Made by a program: the position numbers and the translations under genes. A model generated the notes under the pieces. It did not search any database. It worked only from the letters and a program-made list of their open reading frames with translations, and had not been told where the DNA came from. Of a stretch of DNA of 64,000 nucleotides, positions 44,157 through 56,478 are shown piece by piece (the first letter of the stretch is position 1; each line of letters begins with the position of its first letter). This DNA comes from Multifurca ochricompacta (lineage: Eukaryota; Basidiomycota; Agaricomycetes; Russulales; Russulaceae), in assembly GCA_022496185.1 (NCBI GenBank), contig WTXG01000094.1, positions 1 through 64,000 of the forward strand. Reading direction: 5' to 3'.

Positions 44157-46210
44157 TCACGACGATGATATACGCTCGCTTACGTCAAGGGAAAACATCT
44201 CCAGATGTGTGTCACCCTCCGAGTGCGCTGCCTTGGCACGTTCTTGGAGGAGGCCCCACTGAACCCACCAGTTATCCGCCTCGTCCTCTGCATCGTATCC
44301 AAATAGCTCTCGGTTGTGGTCCCACTGCGCAACGTTACTGTCTTCGTCGTCACCCGTAAGGACATTCCGACCTTGATCGTGCTTGGCGCGCATCAAAGTA
44401 TCACGCCGCTCCGTGCCCTCGCCTTCAGGTTCCATCATATACCGGACGTTGTTAATGTCGAGCGAACGATTTTTCTGGCAACGCTCTTCGCGTAGGTTCT
44501 GAAACGCGTACAAGAAAGAGGGTATTTGTTCTTCATCACGCAGATGCGAGAACAACTTTGCGAGTACCGAGGCATCTTCCAAGCTCATGCTCGGACCATA
44601 GATGATACCGGGCTACCAGCGCTGATCAGCGATAGCCGCCCACGAATGCACAAATGGAAGGCGAAGAATAGCGTACCGGAAATGGATGTGCAGCGGATCC
44701 CACGAGGACTAGACGGCCGGTATTGTGCACCCATTCTTCAGGAAATTCTCTTTCCATCATCCTTGAGCGGGCAGGGCGTGCTAGTCGCGCTAATTTTTGT
44801 AGTCTGCGTAGCCCAAAAACAATAATGAACGTCCAAGTTCTTCAACAAGGGAGGGCTTGGCACTAACCGTGGCTCGGCTTCAGACACATAAGGTGCGAAC
44901 TCTTCGGGAGATAAAACATCATTCCAACCTTCCTGTACACCCTCATCTGGCGCAAAAAAGTACCAAGCAAGGTCTTTGGAAGGTCCCTGAAAAGGTGTAA
45001 GGTATGAGATAGCAAGAGGAATTGGGACAACTTACGATAGGGAAGCAAACCGACGCTCGCTCGTGACCAAACCACGCCCATTGTGACACCTTGGGAAATT
45101 CGAATCTAGCCCGATTTCGCGAACTAGGGGGATGATGCTCACCTGGTCTTGTTGTATTAATGTGGAGAGCTCAGGATCGGCAAGAATGCGATCAACCGGG
45201 ATTACGGAACTGATGTACAAAAAAAAATTACCATGAGAAAACCCGATGGGAAACGTAAAGAAAAAAAAATGGAAATACGACACGCGACACGCACTTGAAC
45301 AACATGATTCCAGTGCCTTTTTCAGGATCTTGGGGGTGCACAAGTTGACGACATGTGCCTCGACTGCCATCTGCTCCAATGATAACATCTGCTTGTAAGA
45401 CCTCTCCTGAGGCTAGCCGCAAAGAGCGACAGTCTTCCGCGATCTCCACGACCTCTGCATTTGATCGGGCTTCTGCACCGAGTTCACGAGCCGTTTCTAA
45501 TAGCATGGCCCGGAGTTGGCTGTGCTAAATTGGGAAGAGGTATGATTGGAAGGTTATGTGAAGGGCGAGCGTGAGACACGCACGTATAGGGCAATAAACT
45601 CGCCACCAGCCTCCTCAAGCATCTCATGTCCCAGCAGTGCGTGCCGAGCAAGTACGCCGACTCAACTGTTCCAAAGCCAAGGAAGGGAAGAAGAAGAATG
45701 GTGGGGACGAGGATGAGGATGAGGATGAGAATGGGGGAGACGAGGATGAGGAGAACATTACATACATCTAGACATGACGATGCGCTCAGTGACAACGCCA
45801 ATGCTGTCCACCTTGTCGTGCATGCCCCAGTAATTAAAGACCTTTGTCATGTTAGGTGGCATACGAATTCCGCGGTATTTGCTTGGCTGTGAAAGAGGTA
45901 AGACGAGTACGTAGGATAGATAGAAGGGAAGGAGGGGGGGGGAGAGGGGGGAGATGGACTGCACGAACGCCAACAAAATCGGGAGCCTTTTCGAGGACAA
46001 GAACTTTATGCCCTACGCGTCGTAATGCGACAGCGCAGGCAAGACCAGCAGCACCGCCACCAACGACGATAAAACGGATCTGGAGAGATGCCTTCTTTGC
46101 TAATTCATGGGTGCGCGTCTGTAAACGATAGGGGTCGTGATGAGCACTAGAGGGGGGGATATAATGAGGAAAGAAAGATATACTGGATGAGGAATTGGGC
46201 CTTTATTCAT
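44157..46210 (-). CDS. FAD-dependent monooxygenase (salicylate hydroxylase-like)
   Basis: Class A flavoprotein monooxygenase that would use NAD(P)H and O2 to hydroxylate an aromatic-type substrate; substrate unknown. Start ATG at 46210; after a first intron, the Rossmann motif FIVVGGGAAGLACAVALRR (GxGxxG) and LVLEKAPDF. Middle exons carry KVFNYWGMHDKVDSIGVV and, at 45506-45290, the second FAD motif VIIGADGSRG. The C-terminal part has SLEDASVLAKLFSHL and RCQKNRSL. About seven exons are needed; borders between 44600 and 45300 are uncertain. Stop TGA at 44157-44159 unless the last GT is spliced. The tail is unusually acidic and Trp-rich (QWDHNRELFGYDAEDEADNWW). Confidence 0.82.
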
Positions 46211-49200
46211 GGTAAAGGATGATGACAAGAAACGGAGGGAAATGGGGGACGATGAAGGAGGGGAGAAGCTCAATAGTGGAGTTGAGTTTGAGTTGAGTGT
46301 GATATGGGTACATTACAAGAGACTCACTCACATATACAAGGTAAATTCACCGTCGCCTTTCCTTTCCGACACTCTGGTACTCTTTCGGAGGAAATGAATG
46401 AAATGAAAAGAATAGAATTAAAAAAAAAAAAAACAGGGGAAGATCAAATCAAGTTTAGGTGAGGTGAACAACAACAAACTCAACTTGTTTGTTATGTATG
46501 ACCCCCAGAAATGGCTCATCTCTCATCAAACAAAACCCAAACAACCTAACTAACTCTCTGCTCTGCTGCTCTTACTCTGCTCTACTCTCTCTCGGCTCTC
46601 GGATGAGCTGACCGATCTCTCATCATTTCATCCATATCCCATCCCCATCCCATCCCGTCCTATCCCATCGTTTGTCTCTTTGTCTACTGTACTCTCTTTC
46701 AATTTCAACCCCCTGCGCTTCTGTCTGTCACGTCACCCCCCTCCTGATTTATTTTTTTGTTTACGTTCCGGTAAATCTGTCACCATTCATAATGCCATTC
46801 CGAGGACAACACATCCCGACCAGTTCTCATTTTTTTTTTGAATAATGAAGTTCCAGGGGAGGGGGTTGGGAGATTGACGAAACTCCCACCCCTGGCTTTG
46901 ATTGCCACTCTTCACTTTTCTTCTAGAACCTATCTCCATCCATTCGGTAGAAGCCTCTCAAAGCCACATTCTCACCCACACCCCCCATCGCCCATCGCAC
47001 TCGCCTGGCACTGACACCCCAGAATTTTCTTCTTGACGACCCGTTCTAGTCAGGGTTGTCGCTCCCTTGGTGATCCAACTCAGACCCATAACAAAAAAAA
47101 TCGTCACGGTCTTCTCCAGCACGCCCTGTCAGTCGATGCGATGCCCTCGGGAAGTGATGACCCCGAATAATTCAAGCCCTGAACTTTTTTAAGCTCAAAA
47201 CTTTCAGCCACCGAGAGAACCTGATGCGTGTTTTTCGCTTGTCAGGGTCGTGAAGGTGACAAGACTTTACCCACCATGATTCTTTCCCCCCCCCCTCCCT
47301 CCCTCACTTTTCCCTTCCGTCACCCCCCCCCCTCGGTATCAGTGGCAGTGGTAACATGTTTTATTTTGAATTGCGGCCTAGTGCCATACCGGTATTCAAC
47401 CTGACACCGGCGCACGGGTTTCGGGTCACAGGATCATCGTATTCATTGACGAGCGCTTTCCGTAACATGCATACAACTTTGTCAAGCCACATACGGCATA
47501 CATAATTTCCGTAAATTGACACTTAGATGGATAGATAAGACATGGTCGTGGTCGGTCCGTCCGTCGGTCGCAAACTTGACTCGACCACCCCCGGTCGGTG
47601 ATTGTCGGGGCACGTGCAAGCCCATAATCATGATTTGAAATCAAAGCCGGTACCCCCCCCCCCACTAATCGCCATTATCCTGCCCTACCTTTCTCTTTCC
47701 TTCTTGCCCCCCCATTTCTCCCTAATATGTGATATGTTAAGGGGCATCAATTCCCAAATTTAGGCTGAATGCATAATGGAGGGAACCCAAGGACCGTCCG
47801 TCTGCCAATTAGCTAATGTGGGTGCGATCACTCAGGGACCATGCGTTAAGTTGCTTTTTTAGCCCCCCGCCGCCCCCTCCCCGCGGACAGAATCCTTTCG
47901 CCACCATCTACGAACCGGGCCAGAGGAATGGGGGGGTTCTCTGGATGGTCAGGTCCAGAAATGGCAAAAAGAACGGCCCGGCTTCGGGCACTCAATTCTG
48001 GCGGGTGGTACCCTTCTTGACACAACGAACATGTCAACATGCCACAGTATAATCAGCATCGTGTAAACCTCCAACAACTCCCTGTAACCTAGGGCTATTA
48101 TACATCGCAAGTGCGGAGGAGGATGACAACCCTGCGAACAACCAAATCAAGAAGAGAAGAGGAACGGCTAAGCGAGTGGGGATGGATTTAAGTAAGTGCG
48201 GTCGGTGTTGTGCAGTCTGGATCCACGTTCGATAGGATACATTTTTGTGCTTGTGGGTTTAAAAAAAATAATAACATCGCTGTCAAAGAGACTCGTGCCC
48301 GAACGTACATTCAACGGATGATGTCTGTAGTTTTTTGCATTTTCATTTTTTCCATGGTGAGAGGCCCAACCAAACGCCCGGACGGGAATAGCTTGGTCTC
48401 GGTGATTCGGCTTCCCTTTGTCCCTTCCCCGTTAAATTAACGGATAACAACTTGAGGGTAGGGGGATTATTATTCGCGTCCCCTTTGGCATTCGACTCGC
48501 AAAAGCAAAAGTGGCCGTGGCTTAACTCGAGGCCGGTGCGGCGTTTAAGGCGTCGATAATTCAACAAATAATGTGTCAGTTCATGTCATGTCATGTCGCG
48601 CGTCTCGCTCGGTCTTTTATTTCACCACAATAGACAACTACCCCTACCCCCCTCCCCCTCCCTTCATAATGGCTAATATATATGGGGAGGGTGGCGGCAG
48701 TGCTTTAAAAAAACAAAACAAATAGAGGACAAACAAAATCAAAGCTCACAAAACAGATATACGGCATTTTTTTTTTTCATACTACCAAGAGGATATACAC
48801 GGGCCCAGACCCCAGCAGAGAAAGGCCGGAATGCATGAACTCTGTCTCCCCTAACCGAGATGATGAACCCTTCTTCCCGTCATCGACTATTGACAACTGG
48901 TTACCAAAAAAAAGGACGCGCTCTTGCTCTCGGCATGCATACTTTTCCGCAGTAGTGGGATCAAAAACAGCCGAATTTAGCACGTTCCGTGTGTTTAGCT
49001 TTTTATTTTATTTTATTTTATTTTCCTATTCCCACCCGCACCCGGTATGCATACGCTTTGAAACCCACCAAGGGCAAGCTTGCATTTTGGTGTGGCGATC
49101 TGTAGCATTTTCTAGATCAGACAGGTTGCGGAATTTCTGCCAAGCTGTCGCGCTCGAGTTCACGTGCTCGACTAGAAGCGCCCCCAACCACCTACTTTCA

Positions 49201-51308
49201 CGTCAGCCGCCAGCCACGGCGCGCGGTTACAACCCTCACCCTGTTACGACGGACGGACGAGCGTAAATGTGCAATCGACTTGAACCTCCGTGCTTGGAAA
49301 AAAGAACACGGATTTATATATATGTATATATACCATACCAGATCACCGCCTCCGCCCCCACTAAATCACCGGGAGGCGAGTAGGTTCAGGATGGCTAGGC
49401 TGTGCTGGGGTTAGGCTAAGAGGTAGGGCCGGCATCGTGGTTACTGCAAGAGAAGACACAGAAAAAAAATCAAAAGAGACTTACTGCCTGAGTTCCAGGC
49501 AGAAAGTTCTTCTTTCGTGGAGTTCATGGTCGTCGTCGAGATGCTTGCGAAATTCCGTCATGCTCACGTGATGCACACAACTCACCGACGTGGGCGGCCA
49601 CCCACCAAGAATTAAGAAATAATTGATGCACTTTGGGTCCATTGTACTCGTCTCTCGTCAGCGTCAGCCCCAATCAACGACTTTTTTTTTTTAATTCAAT
49701 CAAGCACTAAGGAGATACAAAGGGGACCTATATGACTAGCTCGCTCTACATACATCCTTCTTCTATTAATAGCATCTCCCAGTTGATAATGACCCAGAAC
49801 CCCACGCCAATCTCCACCCTTCGCTTTATCATTATCGAGGGCATACGTTGAGTAGGTCCTTTGGGTGTGGCTCGTTGGAGATGCTGTGGCCGGCTTCGTT
49901 ACTCGCCCCGGTGCCATGCATCCATGCATGGGAGGCGGATTGTGCGGAAGTCGTTTGGGCGAATAAGACTCAATACAGACTCGTCAATCCTGATTGGCGT
50001 GTGGGTCCTCACCGCAAGGTCATAGTGATATGATCGGTATAATGGACGAACGAATGGTGGGCCAAAACTTCTGTACGAGCTCAACCTCCCACTTCCTGGT
50101 ATGGCATTCGGAGGACGTCGGATCCGTGCGGTTTCTCTTCTCACTCAGATGAGAAGTTAATGTACCTGCTAGTTGGCGATCCGCCTCCCTTTCTCTTCCC
50201 CAAAAATCTTATCTAAAGAGATTGGGGAGTGGACATATATTTCAGATAAAGCTGATTGCATAGTTTTGATGCGAGAGGGGGGTTGAAATGGTTTAAGTCA
50301 TTTGCGCTTTCAGAACTGGTGCCGGGGTAAGGGAACCGAAGGTCAACCGACTTTTTTGCGCCAGGAAGAACTCTTCGACTGGAGCGACGACTATGGAAGG
50401 GGATAATTACAACGTTTGTAACACTGGAGCATCTTTGCTACATCTTATTTGAAGGGCCCCACATCCATCCACCTGGCATTCCCATCAGTGCCACGGCGAA
50501 CGGCATCGAACCGAGGAACGAGGTTGTCAATCTATTCTGCCTCGATTCCTGGGTTTTCATTTCATTAACATCTTGCGGTACGCATTGTCACCGAAACACT
50601 TGATTGCTTCACCTAACGAACCATGGAAACCGAAGCAAGTTGGGTTAAGTCAACGGCTTTGATTAATGGACTATTTTCTAGACCCTGAACCTGGGTGTTC
50701 ATTGCCCTCATTAAACTGTATTATCAGAAATTCACCGAAGCCAAAGGTCAAATAATTATGTTTTAAAGCGCGTCGGTCCCGACATTCATTTATACTTCTC
50801 ATCCTACCCCAAATGCTTCAATGTTGAAGTAGAAAATGTTCAATTCTTATCTGGCCCTTGTCGCTTCCCGTTCCAGTGAAGTCAATGGAGGAACTGAATG
50901 ATTGCATGTGTCGTAACTAACATGAAGACATATCAGCTCCATGACTGTTATGCATCCGGGATATCACGTGACCATTCACTCCACTCACCCAATGATGTTG
51001 AAGGTGTTGAAGGTGAGGATGATATAGTACATACGCCCCATCCATCACGTAACCTGCCTGTTTGTCCTATAGATCTAGCTACGGTTTATTCCGAGCTTTG
51101 ACCTGAAGGGGAAGCTTGCGTCTTGGGCAGTGTGACGTACGGAAGAGCAACATTTCAATTGGATGAGTGAAAGACGATACCATTCCGCACCATTCCGCGG
51201 TTCCGAACAACTTGCGACTGGACGCGTCTTGTCTCTGTTAATTTGAGAGTCCTGGCCTATTTAACACTGGGTTTATGCCTCTCTATCTGCAACATTTGGC
51301 CAGCGATC
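46211..51308. other. 5.1-kb gene-free gap
   Basis: I found no convincing gene on either strand. Runs of C (47286-47335, 47655-47665, 48640-48655) and A or T are frequent. Short open frames (47846-48040, 48835-49266) lack splice logic and known motifs. A TATATATATG stretch lies near 49317-49330. No transposon ends with duplications were seen. Confidence 0.5.
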
Positions 51309-53519
51309 ATGGGTTCTTTACTTAGCTCAATAGGATCTGGGTTTCTGCTCACGGTCGCTCTTCTCATTGCCTACTCCTACATCCAGGACAAGAGGCGCAA
51401 CCCAGCGGGTCTGCCGTACCCGCCTGGTCCCAAAGGATACCCTGTCATCGGCAATCTATTTGACATCCCAAATGCCTTTATCTACAAGCGCTTTAGGGAG
51501 ATGTCTCGTGAATTGAGTACGTGTCTCTCCTCGTGTGTATACTCGCTCGATTGCTGACGAGACGTCACATGCAGATTCCGACATTATCCATCTGCAAGTC
51601 TTTGGGTTTCATCTCATCGTGTGCAACAGCAAAGGCGTTGCGGATGACCTTCTCGACAAGCGATCATCCATCTATTCGGATCGGTAACGTTTTTTTTTTT
51701 CATCAGAGAATAATTTTCTTATGCTACTTTTGATAATCAGGCCACGGATGCCGATGATGGTCGAACTGCACGTGGATTTTACTTCGTTGACACACGAAAT
51801 CCATGTCTCATAACTTTCTTTTTTGACAGTATGGGCTTCGGTTGGTCGCTCGGTTTCACGCCTTACAACGATTGGTGGAAACATTCGCGCAAGCTATTCC
51901 ACAAGCACTTCCAGCCCTCTGCTGTTCCTCAATTCCGCCCGAAAAAGATCAAGGCGGCGCATGGGTTCCTTCGGCAGCTCATAGACTCTCCAGCGGATTT
52001 CCATGAGCACATGCAGCTGTGCGTCTCGAACGTTGGGCTCATATATGAAACGAAGTGGCTGACCGCTCGCTTTTCATGCGTAGGATGGCCGGCAGTACAA
52101 TACTTGACATTGCTTACGGGCTCGATATTCGCACTTCAGACGACCCTTACCTTAAGCGTGCTGAAGAGTGCCTCAAGATCATTGATCAGGCCGGAAACCC
52201 TGGTTCCTTCCTTGTGGACATTATACCCGCATGTATGCGATACAAAAATAAGAAAAACTCTTCCTGCCCTCCAAATTCTGATCTTTCTTGTTTTCTCTAG
52301 TGAAATATGTGCCCGAGTGGATGCCAGGGGCATCCTTTAAGCGAAAGGCACGCGAGTGGCGCGGTGTAGCAGAGCGCTTTTACACCGTCCCATTCGAATT
52401 TGTCAAAGACTCGATGAGTGATGGAACGGTCAAGTCGTCCTTCACCTCCCTTGCGTTGCGCGATATTTCAGAAAAGGACGATCGAAAATACCAGGAAGAA
52501 CTCATCAAATGTCTTGGCGGGACTATGTACACTGGTATGTCTTTCAATATTTTTTTTTCTTCTCTTTTTCTCTCGATTTTGATTAAACCATACAATCGTG
52601 ATTCACAGCTGGTGCGGATACGGTAAGAATTTTGCGGAAGCGAAAGGGAGAACTGATACGACACGTGAAATGATATTTCAGACCGTGTCGATCATTTTGA
52701 CTTTCTTCCTCGCAATGTTGATGAACCCTGACGCTCAAACAAAAGCTCAGCAAGAGATCGATCGCGTTATCGGCGCTGACCGCTTGCCTAACTTTGACGA
52801 CGAATCCAAGCTTCCCTACGTGTCTGCTCTCGCCAAGGAGGTCTTCCGGTGGCAGCAGGTTGCGCCTTTCGGTAATTGTCCAATCCAACGTTCATATCAC
52901 ACTGAATTAAAACTGAACTGACGTGACATATTCGCATTCACAGCAATCCCACATCGTCTAATGGAGGATGATGTCTATAATGGTTACTTCCTTCCAAAGG
53001 ATTCAATCATTCTCGGAAATGCATGGTATGTGCCGCTCTCTGACTCTGACTTTATGTGATGCCGACCGATGATACTGACCTGACCACACCACTGCAACAG
53101 GGGAATCCTGCATGACGACAGGCTATTCCCTGATCCCTTCGCGTTCAAACCGGAGCGATTTGTAGGACCTGATGCAGACCCACGCCTCCCTGCAGCAGTG
53201 GATTACGCGTTCGGGTTCGGGCGGCGTGTCTGTCCTGGGCGCTGGATGGCTCATTCTTTCATCTGGATCGTGGTCGCGAGCGTCCTTTCTACCTTCCGCA
53301 TCGAGAAGGCCGTACGCAATGGCACTGTCATCGAACCCACTGGCGCCTTTACTCCTGGCATCCTTGCGTAAGTCGCTGAATCCTGTGCCCCGAACTTGTT
53401 CGGTCCCTCCCTGAAGTAAGACACTTTATTGTTTTAGGAGTCCCGAAAAGTTTGAGTGTACTATCAAACCACGATCCAAGGAAGCTGAGACGCTCATCCG
53501 GGCGACTGGAACTGCTTGA
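51309..53519 (+). CDS. Cytochrome P450 monooxygenase
   Basis: Haem-thiolate monooxygenase, anchored in the ER. ATG at 51309; an N-terminal membrane segment (GFLLTVALLIAYSYI) is followed by the Pro-rich hinge YPPGPKGYPVIGN. Eleven exons: 51309-51516, 51575-51683, 51741-51767, 51830-52018, 52084-52232, 52301-52534, 52609-52622, 52682-52871, 52944-53025, 53101-53367, 53438-53519. Motifs: I-helix AGADTT, K-helix EVFR, PERF (KPERFVG), haem loop FGFGRRVCPGR with the Cys ligand. Exon 7 is only 14 nt, and the intron after exon 3 appears to use a GC donor. Clan and substrate cannot be read from sequence; it resembles fungal P450s often annotated as OrdA-like. Confidence 0.93.
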
Positions 53520-54655
53520 GCGTTCCCTCGTAGATGTCACCTGGCCAATCATTGGAGGGGAATCGGCCTTCACCCGTGCTTTTCGTATTCGCACACACGC
53601 ACACACGCACACACACACCCAAGTCCTTAACCACTCAGTGGCTACTTTATATCCCTTATTTTCTCGCGATAAAGTAAAGTGTACAAAATTTGTTACAAGA
53701 TGGAATTATAGTGTTCGAAGTGCATCCACAAAGGAATAAAATGAATTTGATGTTACGTACGTGAGAGGACGAGATAAGATTGACGCCACTTCCCGGCTCA
53801 GGGGCGCGGGCGACCGACCAAAATCCACTGAATAGGACTGCGGAAAGGAAAAGAAAAAAACGATAGGTGAATATAAGCACGTGTGACGTGACGAATACAA
53901 TAAATGTCAAAGTATTCAAAACATAACCTGAAAAATTGGATCTGCATGAAGCCGCCGTAAGTGCTTACTCTCTCGCGGAGAGCGATGGGCCCTATGGCTG
54001 ATCAGCCTGTCAGAAAAGCTAGCGAGCTAGCGAGTTGTGAACCTCTGTCTGTGGAGGCGACCATGAACCAAAACAGGTTAAATCTCGGGGCAGGAAAATC
54101 TGCGGTGAACGATCTGCAACGGAAGAGGAGGTGGAGGCGGGGGGAAGAGGGCTGATGGTGTTTGTCCAGAGCTCTTCCAATACAGTTTTTGACATTGGGT
54201 GGAGTTTAGAGTATTCGCTCGGTTCCAGGTCGGAATGAATAGCCTTGTCCATAACTCTAAGAGTAAGCATGCTGGAATTTTGGAAGGCCAAAGAAATGAA
54301 CGTCTAAGCCGAAGTCAATCATAATGAATTGTACGGCGTACGAGCGGTAACCAGCGATCGATATCAATTCAATTCCTGTTATATTTCATATGAACGAAAT
54401 ACAAACTCGGGCTGTTCCGAAAGCGTCGTGACACGGGAAGGGGGGGGGAAACCCCCAACAGCAACTACAGCCGCGGCAAAGCAATGTAGGGCTTATCAAA
54501 CAAACCAGGCATTTCATCGGGGAAAACAAGCGGTTCCCCGAAATTAATGTTCCAAAGAGCCAACGAAGTGGGGAGCAATAACAGTAGGCGAAGTAGTGCG
54601 GGGTTCCAAGCAACAGGACAAAAAACGCAAGCGAAACTGCTGAATTGCAGGTCCT
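53520..54655. other. Convergent gap with CA microsatellite
   Basis: A (CA)n tract at 53588-53620 lies just after the P450 stop. The remainder holds no supported gene. Confidence 0.5.
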
Positions 54656-56320
54656 TCAAAAGGCACGCGCATCGATATCATTCGAATTGAGTCCACCGCC
54701 AATATTTCCGCTCTCACGTACGAGCGTCTGACTAACGTCGAGCAGTTCTTTTCCGCGTTGATCGAGAGCGGAGCGTTCATCGACGAGTCTGGTGTGCAGA
54801 GACTTATACAAATCCACTTTGGACCTGGTACTCACGCAAGCATGGAAGAAAAAAGGACGTTCGCAAAGCGTCAACGCAGCAAGCAAACAGAAGCCCAGGG
54901 TAGCGGAAACCGAAGCACGCACCTCATGTGTTCCTTGATCTATTACCCGTACGGAGAGGAGAAATGGGAAAGTGATCGGGAATTCACACAGGCCCAGGTA
55001 CGAGGACGTAACGTACCATGTCTATCATCTCACCAAACTTGAGGATTATGTCATCCGCACCCGTCATCCATTCTTCAGTTGTGGCTTTGGACCAGTGTTC
55101 GCTTCCTTGTTCATACATCTCTGCATACCGCGCAAGATCACCCTCAGAGTATTCCAGACCAGGGAAGCCTCGAATCGCCGCAGCAGGATGGGGAATGTGA
55201 GGTGGCAGAACGAATGTCTGTGTACCATCACCGGAGGCGTCCTCGACACGGCTAACCCGAGGCAAAGTATCATGGGCATAAGGAGAGCCACGGCGAACAC
55301 AGGGTCGCTTTGAAGGGTCGCGGGGTCGATGATGTTGTTGGATGAGGACGATATCCTCATCATGGCCGGGCGTAGTAGGTCGGATGCGTTTCATCGGATT
55401 TGTGAAATTGACATCAAAATTTAAATTACCGCCTACTGCATGAGTTTTCATCGTTCCCCTAGAAACCACTACCTCTCCCGCGACAGCAGGGAGAGGATTA
55501 ACGTCACTTCGCTTCGCCAGCACAAACTTATCTCCATCGAGATCGTTCTGATCAGAAGAAACGGAGGAGAAATAGCCACTATCGTCAAGGCTGTTAGGGA
55601 CACCGTCGAATGGGAACTGAGCGCCTCCAAAGAAAGACGGGTTAGACGACGAAGCATTGCGCTTTTGAGCACTGATTTCTTCTTGAGGGCGGCAAGACAT
55701 CGGACGAAACAAGTTCGAGACGGCAGAGTCAGAAGTGGGCGCGGATGAGCGGGTAGAGATCGCGCCCTGACCAATGGCAGGTTCGCCGATGCCTTTGGCA
55801 AAAGGAGAAGGGAGCGAAGGGTTTTAAATTCTGGTGTCGTAAACCCCATGATGACATCCTGCGTTGTTGTGGCGGGTGGGGTGGACGGAAGTGGCGCATA
55901 TATGCGTGTCGCAGGGGCCTTCATGAAAGAAGACCGAGCGCTGCCGCTGTGTACCTGGTTATGGCTCTGGTTCTGGCTTTGATTCGGGACCGCATGATGA
56001 TCTGGATCCACCGTCCCACTGGTGAAGTTTGTGGTGGCGGCGGCGCGTGGTGCGGATTTCTTGAAACCGGAGATGTTAAGCGCGCGGTTGGCACCCTAAT
56101 AGATGACAGTCAGCTTCGCAGTTAGCCTACGCGTCGTTTGGATGGGTGGGTGAAGGGGAGATGAACGGATGGGGTACTGTACCCCCATCTCAAGATTGTC
56201 GCCACTGATACCCGATGATGTTCCATGGGCTAGACTACCAGGGGTAGCGTTCTGATCGTCACTTATACCCAGAGCCCTAGAAGCCGGACGCGAAGGGAGA
56301 AAGGGCTGCCTCGCGCTCAT
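54656..56320 (-). CDS. Predicted ECM11-like protein
   Basis: The ATG at 56320 (MSARQPFLPSRPASRALGI) opens a long disordered region rich in Ser, Pro and Gln (SARSSFMKAPATRIYAPLP). After an exon rich in basic residues comes RGFPGLEYSEGDLARYAEMYEQG and EEWMTGADDIILKFGEMID, and after another intron a helical segment KSLHTRLVDERSALDQRGKEL. The EEW...F pattern followed by a coiled coil recalls the C-terminal domain of ECM11, a fungal protein linked to meiotic chromosome synapsis; this is a motif-level guess. The stop TGA is at 54656-54658. Splice sites around 55800-55830 and 54925-55010 are not settled. Confidence 0.5.
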
Positions 56321-56349
56321 GCGGGGCCGCGAAACAAAGTGAAGATTGA

Positions 56350-56354
56350 CGTGC

Positions 56355-56385
<31 letters not shown>
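56350..56385. repeat. (GAT)n microsatellite
   Basis: About ten GAT units lie in the 158-nt space between the ATM1 stop and the ECM11-like start codon, within the likely promoter of the latter. Confidence 0.85.
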
Positions 56386-56386
<1 letters not shown>

Positions 56387-56478
56387 GTGGTGGTCCTGAG
56401 TAGGTGTGGGTGTGTGGTTGCGTGGGTCTCAACGGCCCGTGATCATCTAAACTAGATATAGATTATACACATTATTAT

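Noticed and set aside
55018..55748. Plus-strand frames opposite the ECM11-like gene
   Set aside because: No family motif, and the minus strand gives a longer, better supported reading.
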